Positions 7,853 to 16,790 of a stretch of DNA of 64,000 nucleotides are shown here, one piece after another; the stretch's first letter is position 1, and the number at the start of each line of letters is the position of its first letter. Under the pieces are notes generated by a model, which saw only the letters and a program-made list of their open reading frames with translations, searched no databases and was not told where the DNA came from. The position numbers were made by a program, and so were the translations under genes. This DNA is from Deltaproteobacteria bacterium (GTDB lineage Bacteria; Desulfobacterota; Binatia; HRBIN30; JACQVA1), in contig JACOST010000008.1 in the NCBI GenBank assembly GCA_016178705.1, positions 38,069 to 102,068 of the forward strand, written 5' to 3'.

Positions 7853-9130
7853 TCACGCTGAGCCGGCTGGGTCCACTGGTCGTTCGCGCCGCTCCGCGCG
7901 GCGTCGCTGCAGGAAGCGGCGGACAGCGGGATCGGCTTCCAAGCCGATCGCTCGCTCGTAGGCGGCATCGGCCGCTGCCACGTCGCACGTCTGCGCCAGC
8001 AGTCCGGCGCGCGCGGCCCAATAGGGTTGATAGTTGGTGAGTCGCGGATCGTCCGAGACCGTATCGAGCGCCGCGAGACCGGCGGCGGGACCGCGCGTCT
8101 CGGCGACCGCGATAGCCCGATTGATCGCCACCACCGGCGAGCCGGTCATCACCAGGAGCGCGTCGTAGATGCGCTCGATAGCGGCCCAGTCTGAGCGGCC
8201 GGTGAGCCGGCGGACAACATGGGCCGACTGCACCGCGGCTTCGAGTTGGTAACGACCGGCCCCGGGCAAGGTACTGGCGCGCGCGAGCAGAGCTTCGGCC
8301 TCCTCGATCAGCGGTGTGTCCCACATGGTCGGGTCCTGATCCGCGAGCGGCACGTATTCGCCACGCGAGTCGCGCCGTGCGTCGCGCCGCGCTTGCGCAT
8401 AGAGCATCAGCGAGAGCAGACCCAGCGCCTCGGGCTCGTCCGGCAACAGCGAGGCAACCAGGCGACCCAACCAGATCCCTTCCTCGGCGAGGTTGCGGCG
8501 TCGGGTTTCCGTGCCGGCGGGTTCCGACCAGCCTTCGGAAAAGGCGGCATAGATCGCCTCGAGCACAGCGTCTAGCCGCCCACTGAGTTCACTGCGCTCG
8601 GGCACGTGAAACGGTATGCCGGCGTGGCGGATCTTATTCTTCGCGCGCACCAATCGCTGGGCCATCGTCGCGGGCGAGACGAGAAACGCCGAGCCGATGG
8701 CAGCGGCGTCGAACCCCAGGATGGTCTGCAGAATCAGCGGCGCGCGGATGCCGGCGTCGATCGCCGGGTGGGCACAGGCAAACATCAGCGCGAGTCGCTC
8801 GTCGGGCATCCTCGTTTCGCTTCCTGCGGCGGCCTCGATCTCGTCGGCCATCAATCGGAGATGATCGGTCGCGTCTACCCGGCTGCGCCGGCGCCGGGAA
8901 GCATCGATCAGCTTGCGCCGCGCTACCGTCATCAGCCACGCCTCGGGAGTATCGGGAACGCCGCTGGCCGGCCAATCGACGAGAGCGGCCGCGAAGGCAT
9001 CGGACAGCGCATCCTCCGCTCCAGAGACGTCGCCGGTTCGGGCCGCCAGAAAGGCGACGAGCTTGCCGTAGCTTCGCCGCGCTACCGCTTCGGCGGCGTC
9101 GCGGGCAGCGCCTTCGTCCGCTCTCGGCAT
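7853..9130 (-). CDS. ECF-type sigma factor with C-terminal TPR region (ECF42-like)
   Basis: A group ECF42-like sigma factor of about 425 residues. Sigma2 is at the N-terminus (YGKLVAFLAARTGDVSGAEDALSDAFAAAL then PEAWLMTVARRKLIDASRR), Sigma4 follows (LILQTILGFDAAAIGSAFLVSPATMAQRLVRAK), then a long helical DUF6596/TPR-like tail. There is no anti-sigma factor; in this group the tail itself is thought to control activity. The DGPF-family gene directly upstream is the characteristic ECF42 partner. I chose ATG 9130 because GGAG lies 7 bases before it, rather than the TTG at 9187. Confidence 0.88.
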   Translation of the reverse strand: MPRADEGAARDAAEAVARRSYGKLVAFLAARTGDVSGAEDALSDAFAAALVDWPASGVPDTPEAWLMTVARRKLIDASRRRRSRVDATDHLRLMADEIEAAAGSETRMPDERLALMFACAHPAIDAGIRAPLILQTILGFDAAAIGSAFLVSPATMAQRLVRAKNKIRHAGIPFHVPERSELSGRLDAVLEAIYAAFSEGWSEPAGTETRRRNLAEEGIWLGRLVASLLPDEPEALGLLSLMLYAQARRDARRDSRGEYVPLADQDPTMWDTPLIEEAEALLARASTLPGAGRYQLEAAVQSAHVVRRLTGRSDWAAIERIYDALLVMTGSPVVAINRAIAVAETRGPAAGLAALDTVSDDPRLTNYQPYWAARAGLLAQTCDVAAADAAYERAIGLEADPAVRRFLQRRRAERRERPVDPAGSA

Positions 9131-9196
9131 CGCATCACTCCGCTTAACCCGGAGAAGCAGCCGCCTCTTTCTTCCGATAGGATTCAACGAACCGAG

Positions 9197-9532
9197 TTAC
9201 CTGGGCCAGACCGGGCGGACTTCGACCTTACCACGACTCGCACTCGGGCAGCGGGCTGCCCACGCAAGGGCGGTGTCGAGATCGGGCACGTCGATGATGT
9301 GAAATCCGCCGAGCTGTTCCTTGGCCTCGGCGTAGGGTCCATCAACCACGTGGGTCTTACCGTCGGCCACGCGCACTGTGGTCGCCGTCGACATCGCTCG
9401 CAGGCGTTCCCCAATCACATAGATGCCCGCCTTCTTCATCGCTTCGGCGTAGGCGGCACAGGTGGGCATGCGCGTATCCATGTTCGCCACCCGCTCCGCG
9501 TCGTCTTCGTAGATCAGCAACATATACTTCAT
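9197..9532 (-). CDS. YCII/DGPF-family protein
   Basis: A 111-residue dimeric alpha-beta barrel protein. It shows MKYMLLIYEDDAERV, a central helix and the family motif DGPYAEAKEQLGGFHII. ATG 9532 is preceded by a strong AAAGGAGA. DGPF proteins are the typical targets and neighbours of ECF42 sigma factors; their biochemical activity is not established. The sigma factor gene follows 66 bases downstream on the same strand, so they probably form one operon. Confidence 0.88.
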   Translation of the reverse strand: MKYMLLIYEDDAERVANMDTRMPTCAAYAEAMKKAGIYVIGERLRAMSTATTVRVADGKTHVVDGPYAEAKEQLGGFHIIDVPDLDTALAWAARCPSASRGKVEVRPVWPR

Positions 9533-9823
9533 GCAGGTCTCCTTTACTCGCACGCTCCGACGACGGGTTGCTCATCGAACACGTTGTGGCCGCTTGATAT
9601 CTCCATCCTCGCCGTGGTCCAAGGGCTGGGTACACCAGATACTCGTTCGGGGGAGCCCAGAATCGACAACCGGCGCGGAATTCTTTTCTTGAGTATGTCG
9701 ATCTGGAGCCGGCCCGTGCGACATCATAGCGGAACCACCCGCAACGGCGCGGGTTGGTGGTGGAGCGATAGCGTGAAGAAGCGGCCGGCGAAGACCGGCG
9801 CGAAGCGTAGAAGGGAGTGAAGG
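9533..9823. promoter_or_regulatory. Divergent intergenic region, DGPF/ECF versus BNR operon
   Basis: A 291-bp spacer between divergent genes. It contains a G+C-rich hairpin (ACCACCCGC...GCGGGTTGGT, about 9736-9763) and a purine-rich stretch before the BNR-protein start. No coding frame looks convincing. It should carry the ECF-dependent promoter of the DGPF gene, but I cannot identify the box with confidence. Confidence 0.35.
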
Positions 9824-10939
9824 ATGAGTCGGGTACGGGTACTCGTTGGCACGCGTAAGGGCGCATTCGTCCTCGAGGCGGACGGAAAGCGCGAACGATG
9901 GGACGTCAGTGGTCCGCACTTTGCGGGTTGGGAGATCTATCATCTCAAAGGATCACCCGCCGACCCGATGCGGCTGTACGCGTCGCAATGCAGCAGTTGG
10001 TTCGGGCAGCTGATCCAGCGCTCCAACGACGGCGGCAAAACCTGGGAGCCGGTGGGCAACCAGTTCGCATACGACGGCGTCACCGGCACGCACCAGTGGT
10101 ACGACGGCACGGCGCACCCCTGGGAGTTCGCGCGCGTCTGGCATCTCGAACCGTCGCTCGCCGATCCGGATACCGTCTACGCCGGGGTTGAAGACGCCGC
10201 GTTGTTTCGCACGATCGACGGCGGCCAGACGTGGCAGGAACTTCCCGGACTGCGGGGCCACGGCTCAGGATCCAAATGGCAACCGGGCGCCGGCGGAATG
10301 TGCCTGCACACAGTCTTGCTGGATTCCAGCCATCCCGAACGCATCTTCATCGCCATCTCGGCCGCGGGCGCGTTCCGCAGCGACGACGCCGGCAAGACGT
10401 GGCGACCGATCAACCGGGGACTACGGTCCGAACAAATCCCCGATCCGACCGCCGAGGTCGGCCACTGCGTGCACCGCATCGCCATGCACCAATCGCGTCC
10501 GAACGTGCTGTTCATGCAGAAGCACTGGGACGTCATGCGCAGCAACGACGCCGGCGAGTCGTGGCAAGAAGTCAGCGGCAACTTGCCGACCGACTTCGGA
10601 TTCCCGATCGACGTGCACGCGCACGAGCCGGAAACCATCTACGTCGTCCCGATCAAGAGCGACTCGGAGCACTATCCGCCCGAGGGCAAGCTGCGCGTCT
10701 ACCGCAGCCGCACGGGCGGAAATGAGTGGGAGGCGCTAACGAAAGGACTTCCGCAGCGCGACTGTTACGTCAACGTGTTGCGCGACGCGATGGCCGTCGA
10801 CTCACTCGATGCGTGCGGCGTGTACTTCGGCACCACTGGCGGGCAGGTGTACGCATCAGCCGATGGCGGAGACAGCTGGGCTCCCATTGTCCGCGATCTC
10901 CCGCCCGTGTTGTCCGTCGAGGTCCAGACACTGCGATGA
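9824..10939 (+). CDS. BNR/Asp-box repeat beta-propeller protein (sialidase-like fold)
   Basis: A 371-residue propeller protein. Repeated Asp-box motifs are plain: [44 protein letters not shown] and [11 protein letters not shown], about one per 60-70 residues. It has no signal peptide, so it is probably cytoplasmic, and it lacks the sialidase Arg triad arrangement as far as I can see. The next gene is a MoaD-like carrier, a pairing I have seen annotated in several phyla without known function. A link to sulfur transfer or to a cofactor is conjecture. Confidence 0.8.
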   Translation: MSRVRVLVGTRKGAFVLEADGKRERWDVSGPHFAGWEIYHLKGSPADPMRLYASQCSSWFGQLIQRSNDGGKTWEPVGNQFAYDGVTGTHQWYDGTAHPWEFARVWHLEPSLADPDTVYAGVEDAALFRTIDGGQTWQELPGLRGHGSGSKWQPGAGGMCLHTVLLDSSHPERIFIAISAAGAFRSDDAGKTWRPINRGLRSEQIPDPTAEVGHCVHRIAMHQSRPNVLFMQKHWDVMRSNDAGESWQEVSGNLPTDFGFPIDVHAHEPETIYVVPIKSDSEHYPPEGKLRVYRSRTGGNEWEALTKGLPQRDCYVNVLRDAMAVDSLDACGVYFGTTGGQVYASADGGDSWAPIVRDLPPVLSVEVQTLR

Positions 10940-10953
10940 TCCCTCGATGTTGC

Positions 10954-11049
10954 GGTCCCTGGTTTCTGGTCCGTGGTCCACGGTCCATAGTTTTGAGGGC
11001 CTGAAGTCATGAACGATCCTCACGAACCAGAAACCAGGAATCAGGGACC
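10954..11049. repeat. Imperfect inverted repeat of GGTCCCTGG/TTTCTGGT type
   Basis: The left arm GGTCCCTGGTTTCTGGT (10954-10970) is mirrored at 11026-11049 by a copy with a 7-base insertion, and GGTCC/GGACC units lie between. It looks like a dispersed REP-like element. The right arm runs into the beginning of the MoaD-like frame. Confidence 0.65.
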
Positions 11050-11356
11050 GGGGACCAAAGTGATCCGGGTCATGCTCCCGGCACATCTGCGCAAGCTGGC
11101 CCGCGTCGATCGCGAGGTGCAGCTCGACGTCGCGGGTGTCGTCACGCAGCGTTCGCTCCTCGACGCACTCGAAGCCCGCTACCCGATGCTGCGCGGAACG
11201 ATCCGCGACCAGGTCACGCAGCAGCGCCGCCCGTTCGTACGATTCTTCGCCTGCGAGGAGGATCTGTCGCACGAACCACCAGACGCGCCGCTGCCCGACA
11301 AGGTCGCAACGGGAGTCGAACCGTTTCTGATCATCGGGGCCATGGCCGGCGGTTAG
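11009..11356 (+). CDS. MoaD/ThiS-like beta-grasp carrier protein
   Basis: A small ubiquitin-like carrier ending in the exposed Gly-Gly tail (IIGAMAGG) through which MoaD/ThiS proteins are adenylated and thiolated. The core has [24 protein letters not shown], a helix with [16 protein letters not shown] and the strand RFFACEEDL. The true start is unsure: ATG 11009 adds about 17 low-complexity residues derived from the inverted repeat ([12 protein letters not shown]), whereas GTG 11060 begins at the conserved core. The BNR-protein gene is directly upstream and probably cotranscribed. Confidence 0.8.
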   Translation: MNDPHEPETRNQGPGTKVIRVMLPAHLRKLARVDREVQLDVAGVVTQRSLLDALEARYPMLRGTIRDQVTQQRRPFVRFFACEEDLSHEPPDAPLPDKVATGVEPFLIIGAMAGG

Positions 11357-11492
11357 AGTGCCCCCGGTAGACGGCGCCCAAACTCGCGTGATGAGTCGGG
11401 CGCAGTGGCGGGCGACGCTCTGAACGCCTCGGGGGGTGTCGCTTGAGGATACGCAGTGAGCTATCGTCCGGTGCTCACAAAAGGAGGCCCAC

Positions 11493-12002
11493 ATGAACCA
11501 CAACGATGCGATTCGGTCGTTCGCCAAGACGCTGCAGAACCTCGACCAGTGGATGGACAAGGCCGCCGCGTACGCGAAGGCGAAACCGTTCGAGGTCGAC
11601 GTGCTCGTCCAGGCGCGCCTGGCGCCGGATCAGTTCGCGTTCGTCCAACAGGTGCAGGCCGGCTGCGACCAGGCGAAGTACGCGGCCGCCTACCTGAGCG
11701 GCAAGCCGGCGCCGTCCCATCCGGACACGGAGAAGACGTTCGCCGAACTGCGGCAACGGGTCCAGAAGTGCCTCAGCTTCCTCGAAACCGTGCAGGCGAA
11801 GGACTTGGTCGGTGCCGAAGAGCGGAAGGTGTCGCCACCGTGGCTCGGCGGCAAGTGGCTGCGCGGCGACGACTACCTCGTGCACGTCGCGCTGCCGAAC
11901 TTCTTCTTCCATGCGACGATGGCGTACGCGATCCTGCGTCACAACGGCGTCGTCCTCGGCAAGATGGACTACATCGGCTCGCTGCCGACGAAGGAAGGCT
12001 GA
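11493..12002 (+). CDS. DUF1993 family protein
   Basis: A 169-residue DinB-superfamily-like four-helix protein of the DUF1993 family. It has MNHNDAIRSFAKTLQNLDQWMDKA at the start, KPFEVDVLVQARLAPDQFAFVQQVQ, and the end HVALPNFFFHATMAYAILRHNGV. AAAGGAGG-like bases precede the ATG. Function unknown; no catalytic motif is visible beyond a possible metal-binding His pair at the C-terminus. Confidence 0.88.
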   Translation: MNHNDAIRSFAKTLQNLDQWMDKAAAYAKAKPFEVDVLVQARLAPDQFAFVQQVQAGCDQAKYAAAYLSGKPAPSHPDTEKTFAELRQRVQKCLSFLETVQAKDLVGAEERKVSPPWLGGKWLRGDDYLVHVALPNFFFHATMAYAILRHNGVVLGKMDYIGSLPTKEG

Positions 12003-12007
12003 GAACG

Positions 12008-12031
12008 GCGTATCGCGTATCGCGTATCGCC
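12008..12031. repeat. Short tandem repeat GCGTATC x3
   Basis: Three head-to-tail copies of GCGTATC(GC) sit directly after the DUF1993 stop, and GGATACGCG at about 12063 is a partial inverted partner. It probably belongs to a dispersed intergenic repeat family and may form a stem in the transcript. Confidence 0.55.
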
Positions 12032-12169
12032 TTGATCGGGACGATCTACGATCCGCGACAAGGGATACGCGCGAGGCGTCTCGCCGCGTCTGAGGTGAAG
12101 CCTCGTTAGGTTTTCGAAGATCGCGTTGGGGCGGTCGAGTCCGGCGCGTTCAGGAGAGGAGCCACACCG

Positions 12170-12853
12170 ATGGGACTGGTGAACGATCCGCGTCTCGAAG
12201 CGCTGCTCGACCGCCTGCACGCGCTGAGCACAGGACAAAACGAAACGGTCGTGTCCTACTTCATGAAGAAGGCCCAAGAGGGCACGCTTGACTGGAGCGG
12301 ATTTGACGAGGACACGCACCGGTTCATGAGCGACAAGTTCATCGCGCTCGATCGCGACAAGGCGGAACTCTGCTACCAGCTCTGCCGTGCGCTCCGCGCG
12401 AAGCGAATCGTCGAAGCAGGAACCTCGTTCGGTGTCTCTAGCCTCTACCTCGCCGCCGCCGTACGCGACAACGTGCACGACGACGGCGGTGCGGGGTTGG
12501 TGATCGGTACCGAGCACGAGCCGCAAAAGGCGAAGATCGCGCGTGGCCATTTCGCCGAGGCGGGACTGTCGGACTGGATCGATCTCCGCGAAGGCGACTT
12601 ACGCCAGACGCTGAAGGATGTCGGCGGCCCCGTCGACTTCATGTTGATCGACATCTGGACGCCGATGGCCCGCCCCGCACTCGAACTCGTCGCGCCCGCG
12701 TTGCGCCCGGGTGCGATCATCGTGTGCGACAACACCACGCAATTTCGAGACGCGTATCGCGAGTACTTCGAGTTCGTCAACGACCCGAAGAACAGTCTGC
12801 GCACGGTGACCCTCCCGTTCGAGGGGGGCTTCGAACTCACCGTACGTCAGTGA
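12170..12853 (+). CDS. O-methyltransferase-like class I SAM methyltransferase
   Basis: A 227-residue class I methyltransferase with the SAM-binding motif RIVEAGTSFGVSSLYLAAAV, acidic strand VIGTEHEP, motif PVDFMLIDIWTPM and GAIIVCDNTTQF. The arrangement resembles catechol or caffeoyl-CoA type O-methyltransferases. The substrate cannot be told. It starts at ATG 12170 after AGGAGAGGAG. It converges with the GST gene at 12923, leaving 69 bp between stops. Confidence 0.85.
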   Translation: MGLVNDPRLEALLDRLHALSTGQNETVVSYFMKKAQEGTLDWSGFDEDTHRFMSDKFIALDRDKAELCYQLCRALRAKRIVEAGTSFGVSSLYLAAAVRDNVHDDGGAGLVIGTEHEPQKAKIARGHFAEAGLSDWIDLREGDLRQTLKDVGGPVDFMLIDIWTPMARPALELVAPALRPGAIIVCDNTTQFRDAYREYFEFVNDPKNSLRTVTLPFEGGFELTVRQ

Positions 12854-12922
12854 GACCAGCGCGCCTCGGCTTGCCGCCGTTGAAAGAGTGCAGCACCCTT
12901 CGAGACGGCGCTTCGCGCCTCC

Positions 12923-13681
12923 TCAGGGCGAACTGGAAAGCGACGGCGCATCCAGTTCGGGGTAGTGGCGGAAGATGCCCATTTGGTTGAAGGGCTGGCG
13001 CCGCTTCGATTTGAGGTACGCCGCGATGCGAGGTCTCGCCGCCACGCGATCGCGCAGCGCGATCACGCGCGGAACCTTCGGCTCGAGTCGCGCCATTGCA
13101 TTCGGAAACGCGTAGCGCAGCCCCTCGACGATCTGGAATGCTGACAGATCGACGTACGTGCGATCGGACCCAACGAGCCAGTGCCCGCCGCTCTTTCGAT
13201 TGCGCGCCAGCACCTTCTCCAACCACCCGAGGTACTTCGGCATCCGCTCCTTCACGAACGTTCGCGCGCGTCGATTCGCCGCGCCCTTCTGGTCTTCGTA
13301 GTAGAGGCTGCCGGCGATCGGATGATGGGTGTCGTGGATCTCATCGACGAAGTCCGCCAACGTAAGCTGGATCTGACTCGCCTCTGCACGGAGCGCCGCG
13401 TCGGCTGGTACCCGCCCGAGCCGCGGTGCGAGGTAGGCGAGGATGTTCGCGGTCTGCGCTACGACGACCGGGCCGACTTTCACGAACGGTGGCGCAAACG
13501 GCAACGCACCCGGCTCCCCGCCTTCAATGAAGCGTATCATGGATTGCAGTCCGTTCTTCCGCTCGCGCGCAACGTCGATGTAGGCGGCGCCCGCGTCCTC
13601 GAGCGACAGACGCACGAACTCACCGCGTCCTTGAATGCCGGGCCAATAGTAGAGCTCGATCGGGATTCCGCGTTTCGTCAT
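12923..13681 (-). CDS. Glutathione S-transferase family protein
   Basis: A 252-residue GST-like protein. The N-terminal thioredoxin-fold half shows IELYYWPGIQGRGEFVRLSLEDAG, with the Tyr-Trp-Pro and Arg-Gly typical of sigma/alpha-like GSTs, followed by VVAQTANILAYLA. The helical C-terminal half holds the conserved VDLSAFQIVEGL. ATG 13681 is preferred because GAGGT lies upstream; a GTG at 13687 would overlap that site. First of four GST-like genes within 7 kb. Confidence 0.87.
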   Translation of the reverse strand: MTKRGIPIELYYWPGIQGRGEFVRLSLEDAGAAYIDVARERKNGLQSMIRFIEGGEPGALPFAPPFVKVGPVVVAQTANILAYLAPRLGRVPADAALRAEASQIQLTLADFVDEIHDTHHPIAGSLYYEDQKGAANRRARTFVKERMPKYLGWLEKVLARNRKSGGHWLVGSDRTYVDLSAFQIVEGLRYAFPNAMARLEPKVPRVIALRDRVAARPRIAAYLKSKRRQPFNQMGIFRHYPELDAPSLSSSP

Positions 13682-13709
13682 CGTCACCTCGCTTCCTGGC
13701 GCGATTCTA

Positions 13710-14960
13710 TCAGAACCTGGCCATCGGAGCGGACGGCCGTGGGTGTTGCGTCGACACCATCAAGCCGTCGCGGTCAAGCCCGTGCGCTGCGGGGAGCAGG
13801 GTTTCGAGCCGTGCCCGATCGTTCATGCCGAGTGCGTCCCACTCCGCGCGCAGGTCGCGCCAGACGCGCACTTGGAACGTCTTGGCGACGCTGCGGAACG
13901 GCCGGCCAAGCAGGGTGCCGTCGTAGAGCGCGCGACCGGCGTTGAACGCCGCTTCATTGAAGCGCGTCTCGCCGGCTGCCCGATGGCGCTGCCAAGCGGT
14001 GTGGTTCTGCCGCATCAAGGGCACGAACGTCCGGCAGATCCAATCGAGCAGCGGCGCGAGCGCGCCATCGACGAACAGCTCGCCATCCCGCCGATGTTCG
14101 TGGAAGTCGCCCTGCGCGATACGATCGATCCACGCTTGCGTCGCCGGTGCATCGCGCGAGATCCACGCGCGGGCGCTGGGATCGCTGCGGTTCATGCCGA
14201 GTTGTCCGTAGAGACTGGCATCCGCAAGTGTGAAGCGCGCGCCGAAGAGATACGGCTGGTGCGACAACACCGGCTCGATCGTCGTCAGCAACTCCGAAAA
14301 CGCCTGCTCCAACAGGTCGTGCGTCGGCGGGACACCGGCACGTGTGGGTGGGCGCAAGCGTACCGGCAGATCGTCGTAGCGTCCAGCATCGGCCGGCGCC
14401 ACACTGAAGAGATAAGGGAGACGGCGCACCTGCCGCGCCGGAAAGAAGTGGCCGACCAGCGGAGCGAGCGGACCCAACCGCGGCCGCATCTCGCGCGCTA
14501 AGCGCGCACCGGCATCGTTGTCGCGCGCCGACACCACCCAGCGGTTGTGATGGACGAGGTAGAGCCCTACTTCGTCGAGCGCTTCGTCGATGAGACGTAT
14601 CGCGAAGCGGAGCGCCGGATCCGTTGTCGGGAGCAGCGGAGCGTACTCGATCGAGTTCGCGTGTCGCCGGTCGAGCCAGAGTGCGATCGCGGAGGAGTCG
14701 TAGAGGTTCTCTCCGGCGGGGCCGAACAAGAACGGCACCAGCGGGAACTCGTCGAGTTCCGTCGTCCGTGGCCAGGTGAGAGGAAGGCGACCAGCGACGA
14801 CTCGGCGGCGACGACGATCGAGGCGGAATGCGTCGAAGAAGTTGCCTGACGCGGGCAGCCACCGAAACGTAACACGAGCGAACCGCAGGAGCGCCTCGAC
14901 CTTGAGCGCAAACGGCGACAGCTCCGAGCCCCACAGAACCCAACGGTCGTCGGCCTGCAT
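13710..14960 (-). CDS. Long GST-like protein with C-terminal extension
   Basis: About 416 residues, nearly twice the usual GST length. The thioredoxin-like start is WVLWGSELSPFALKVEALLRFARV with LYDSSAIALWLDRR. The C-terminal GST helix bundle includes YLFGARFTLADASLYGQL, and a further 110-residue tail follows, conserved in the neighbouring paralogues (WICRTFVPLMRQNHTAWQRH and FQVRVWRDLRAEWDAL). I start at ATG 14960, where the fold begins; GTG 15026 is possible. Lies 15 bp upstream of the previous GST. Confidence 0.8.
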   Translation of the reverse strand: MQADDRWVLWGSELSPFALKVEALLRFARVTFRWLPASGNFFDAFRLDRRRRRVVAGRLPLTWPRTTELDEFPLVPFLFGPAGENLYDSSAIALWLDRRHANSIEYAPLLPTTDPALRFAIRLIDEALDEVGLYLVHHNRWVVSARDNDAGARLAREMRPRLGPLAPLVGHFFPARQVRRLPYLFSVAPADAGRYDDLPVRLRPPTRAGVPPTHDLLEQAFSELLTTIEPVLSHQPYLFGARFTLADASLYGQLGMNRSDPSARAWISRDAPATQAWIDRIAQGDFHEHRRDGELFVDGALAPLLDWICRTFVPLMRQNHTAWQRHRAAGETRFNEAAFNAGRALYDGTLLGRPFRSVAKTFQVRVWRDLRAEWDALGMNDRARLETLLPAAHGLDRDGLMVSTQHPRPSAPMARF

Positions 14961-15041
14961 CAGAAGATCATCCCCATGGCGCACGGTGGCGTATCCATGA
15001 ATCACACGGTCGGTCCTGATCGACACGCTTCTCGTCGGACT

Positions 15042-16136
15042 TCAGAAGACGTTGATGCCGTGCGCGAACGGTGCGCGCCCCTCGGGGTCGTGTCCCGAAT
15101 CCGGATCGACCACGCGCCAGAGCGGCTCCCAACAGCCGTGTCGCTCGAGCAGCGCGCGGGCTTCGCGGCGCGCTGCCTCAGCGAGCGCGTTGCAGTGAAC
15201 ACGAAGTCGCTCCAAGCACCACACGCGGTACCGCGACGTGGGCAAGTCTTGGTAGGGCACACTTTGTATCGTGACGTCGAAGCGACGCTGCTTCGCCTTC
15301 CACGCTTCCGCGTTGGCGCAGAGGTAGGGCAAGTACGCCGAACCGATCTCGTCGAGGATCGGACCCCATTCGTTCGGGATGCCGTTCGACAGCGCTCCGC
15401 GCGTACGGCTGGCGCGCGCGTTCCACACCCGCGCCACCCACTCCCACACGGCCGGCGCGCGGGACCGCATGATCGCCGACGGGGTCGGGTCGAGACCGAA
15501 GTGACGAAACATGGAAGCGAAGAATCCGAAGTCGGCCAGCGTGGGCCGCTCGCCGAATAGAAACGGGCGCGTGGCGAGAATGGCTTCGAGGTGCGCCAAG
15601 GTTTTCAGATACACGTCCTCCACGTGCGAGCGCGTGCAGGCCGTCACGCCGTCCCCACGCACATAGCCGCGCTGCTGCCGCAGACGAATGGCCAATCGTT
15701 TCAGCGGGCCAGGCAGCGGAAGATCCGCGAGTATCTCGTCGACAATCTTCCGGCTCAAGAGGAGCGCATCGCCGCGGTAGCTCCAACGGTAGTGCAGCGC
15801 CGGTCGCCACAGCCATTCGTCGGCGTAGTCTTCGAGCAGACGACTCACGAAGCCTTGCAGCGGATCCCGCGGAATGACGGCCGGCTCAGGCCACTGTGTC
15901 TCCAACCAGTCGATGATCGGCGTCGTGTCCGTGATCCAACGTCCGTCGGGCAACTCGACCGCCGGCATCTGCGCCACACCCGTCTCTTTGGGGATGATGC
16001 GTTGCCAATGGCGTCGCGTCGTCGCGATGCGCTCGTAGGGAATTTCCTTGTAGCGCAGGTACCCTTCGAGCTTGCCCGTGAAGTACGATATCTCGGAGCC
16101 GTACACGCGCAGTGGACGAGCGGGGTCGCTGTTCAT
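15042..16136 (-). CDS. Long GST-like protein
   Basis: A 364-residue paralogue with LRVYGSEISYFTGKLEGYLRYKEIPY (GST N-domain), ITDTTPIIDWLETQWP, a DEWLWRPALHYRWSY segment shared with the gene at 18639, and PFLFGERPTLADFGFFASMF. The shared tail AYLPYLCANAEAWKAKQ and YRVWCLERLRVHCNAL is present. ATG 16136 is chosen over the frame opening at 16181. Probably cotranscribed with the two GST-like genes that follow on the same strand. Confidence 0.85.
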   Translation of the reverse strand: MNSDPARPLRVYGSEISYFTGKLEGYLRYKEIPYERIATTRRHWQRIIPKETGVAQMPAVELPDGRWITDTTPIIDWLETQWPEPAVIPRDPLQGFVSRLLEDYADEWLWRPALHYRWSYRGDALLLSRKIVDEILADLPLPGPLKRLAIRLRQQRGYVRGDGVTACTRSHVEDVYLKTLAHLEAILATRPFLFGERPTLADFGFFASMFRHFGLDPTPSAIMRSRAPAVWEWVARVWNARASRTRGALSNGIPNEWGPILDEIGSAYLPYLCANAEAWKAKQRRFDVTIQSVPYQDLPTSRYRVWCLERLRVHCNALAEAARREARALLERHGCWEPLWRVVDPDSGHDPEGRAPFAHGINVF

Positions 16137-16159
16137 TGGCCCTCGATAGGAAATGAGGA

Positions 16160-16307
16160 ACCACAGAGGCACCGACGACACAGGGGCTTGCCACAGGGAG
16201 TCAAGTGGATAGCGGCTTCCGTACGCAACGTCATCGGAAATGATACTCTTCTCGCCTGATCAATAACTCTCAGATCTGGCTCTCTGTGTTCTCTGTGCCT
16301 CTGTGGT
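16160..16307. repeat. Inverted repeat ACCACAGAGGCAC
   Basis: ACCACAGAGGCAC (16160-16172) is perfectly inverted at 16295-16307, within the longer CTCTGTGTTCTCTGTG context. It is the familiar dispersed element of many environmental high-GC genomes. The 190-bp spacer around it contains no convincing gene. Confidence 0.75.
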
Positions 16308-16331
16308 GAATTCCCTTCTTCGGATCCGCAG

Positions 16332-16703
16332 TTAACTCTCCACTCGTCGGGTCGCGGCGAGCAGAAACAGACTCGCGACGATCTCCACCACGATGAATGC
16401 AGTGGCGAACGCCGCCCCGTGAACCGCCCACGCCATGGTACGACACAACGCCGCGCTACCCAGGAAACCGGCAGGGAAATGGAGCACGCGAGCGTGGCCG
16501 CGACGCGTCCCGACCAGGATACTGACGCCAAGCGTCATGAAGAACGCGGCGAAGTCGCCGAACTGCGTGCTGCGCGCGAGGCCATCGAGAGCGGGCATGC
16601 CGAGGGTGGCGGCGGCTCGGCCCGGAACGACGAGCCAGCCGACACCTTGCAACGTGAAACCGGCACCCATCACGATCGTGGCGATTCGGAGTGTTGAGCG
16701 CAT
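16332..16703 (-). CDS. Small four-helix membrane protein
   Basis: A 123-residue hydrophobic protein with about four membrane segments (IATIVMGAGFTLQGVGWLVV, GDFAAFFMTLGVSILVG, FPAGFLGSAALCRTMAWAV and FATAFIVVEIVASLFLLAA). It resembles the loosely defined DUF4345/DoxX-like integral membrane proteins, but no diagnostic motif lets me name a family. ATG 16703 is preferred over GTG 16706. Confidence 0.7.
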   Translation of the reverse strand: MRSTLRIATIVMGAGFTLQGVGWLVVPGRAAATLGMPALDGLARSTQFGDFAAFFMTLGVSILVGTRRGHARVLHFPAGFLGSAALCRTMAWAVHGAAFATAFIVVEIVASLFLLAATRRVES

Positions 16704-16790
16704 CACGTTTTGTGCCTCCCGCGGACCGCCTCGCTAATGAACTGGCAGTAGTGGTGTCAATATTACCGCTTGTCGATCGACCCCGTCCGA

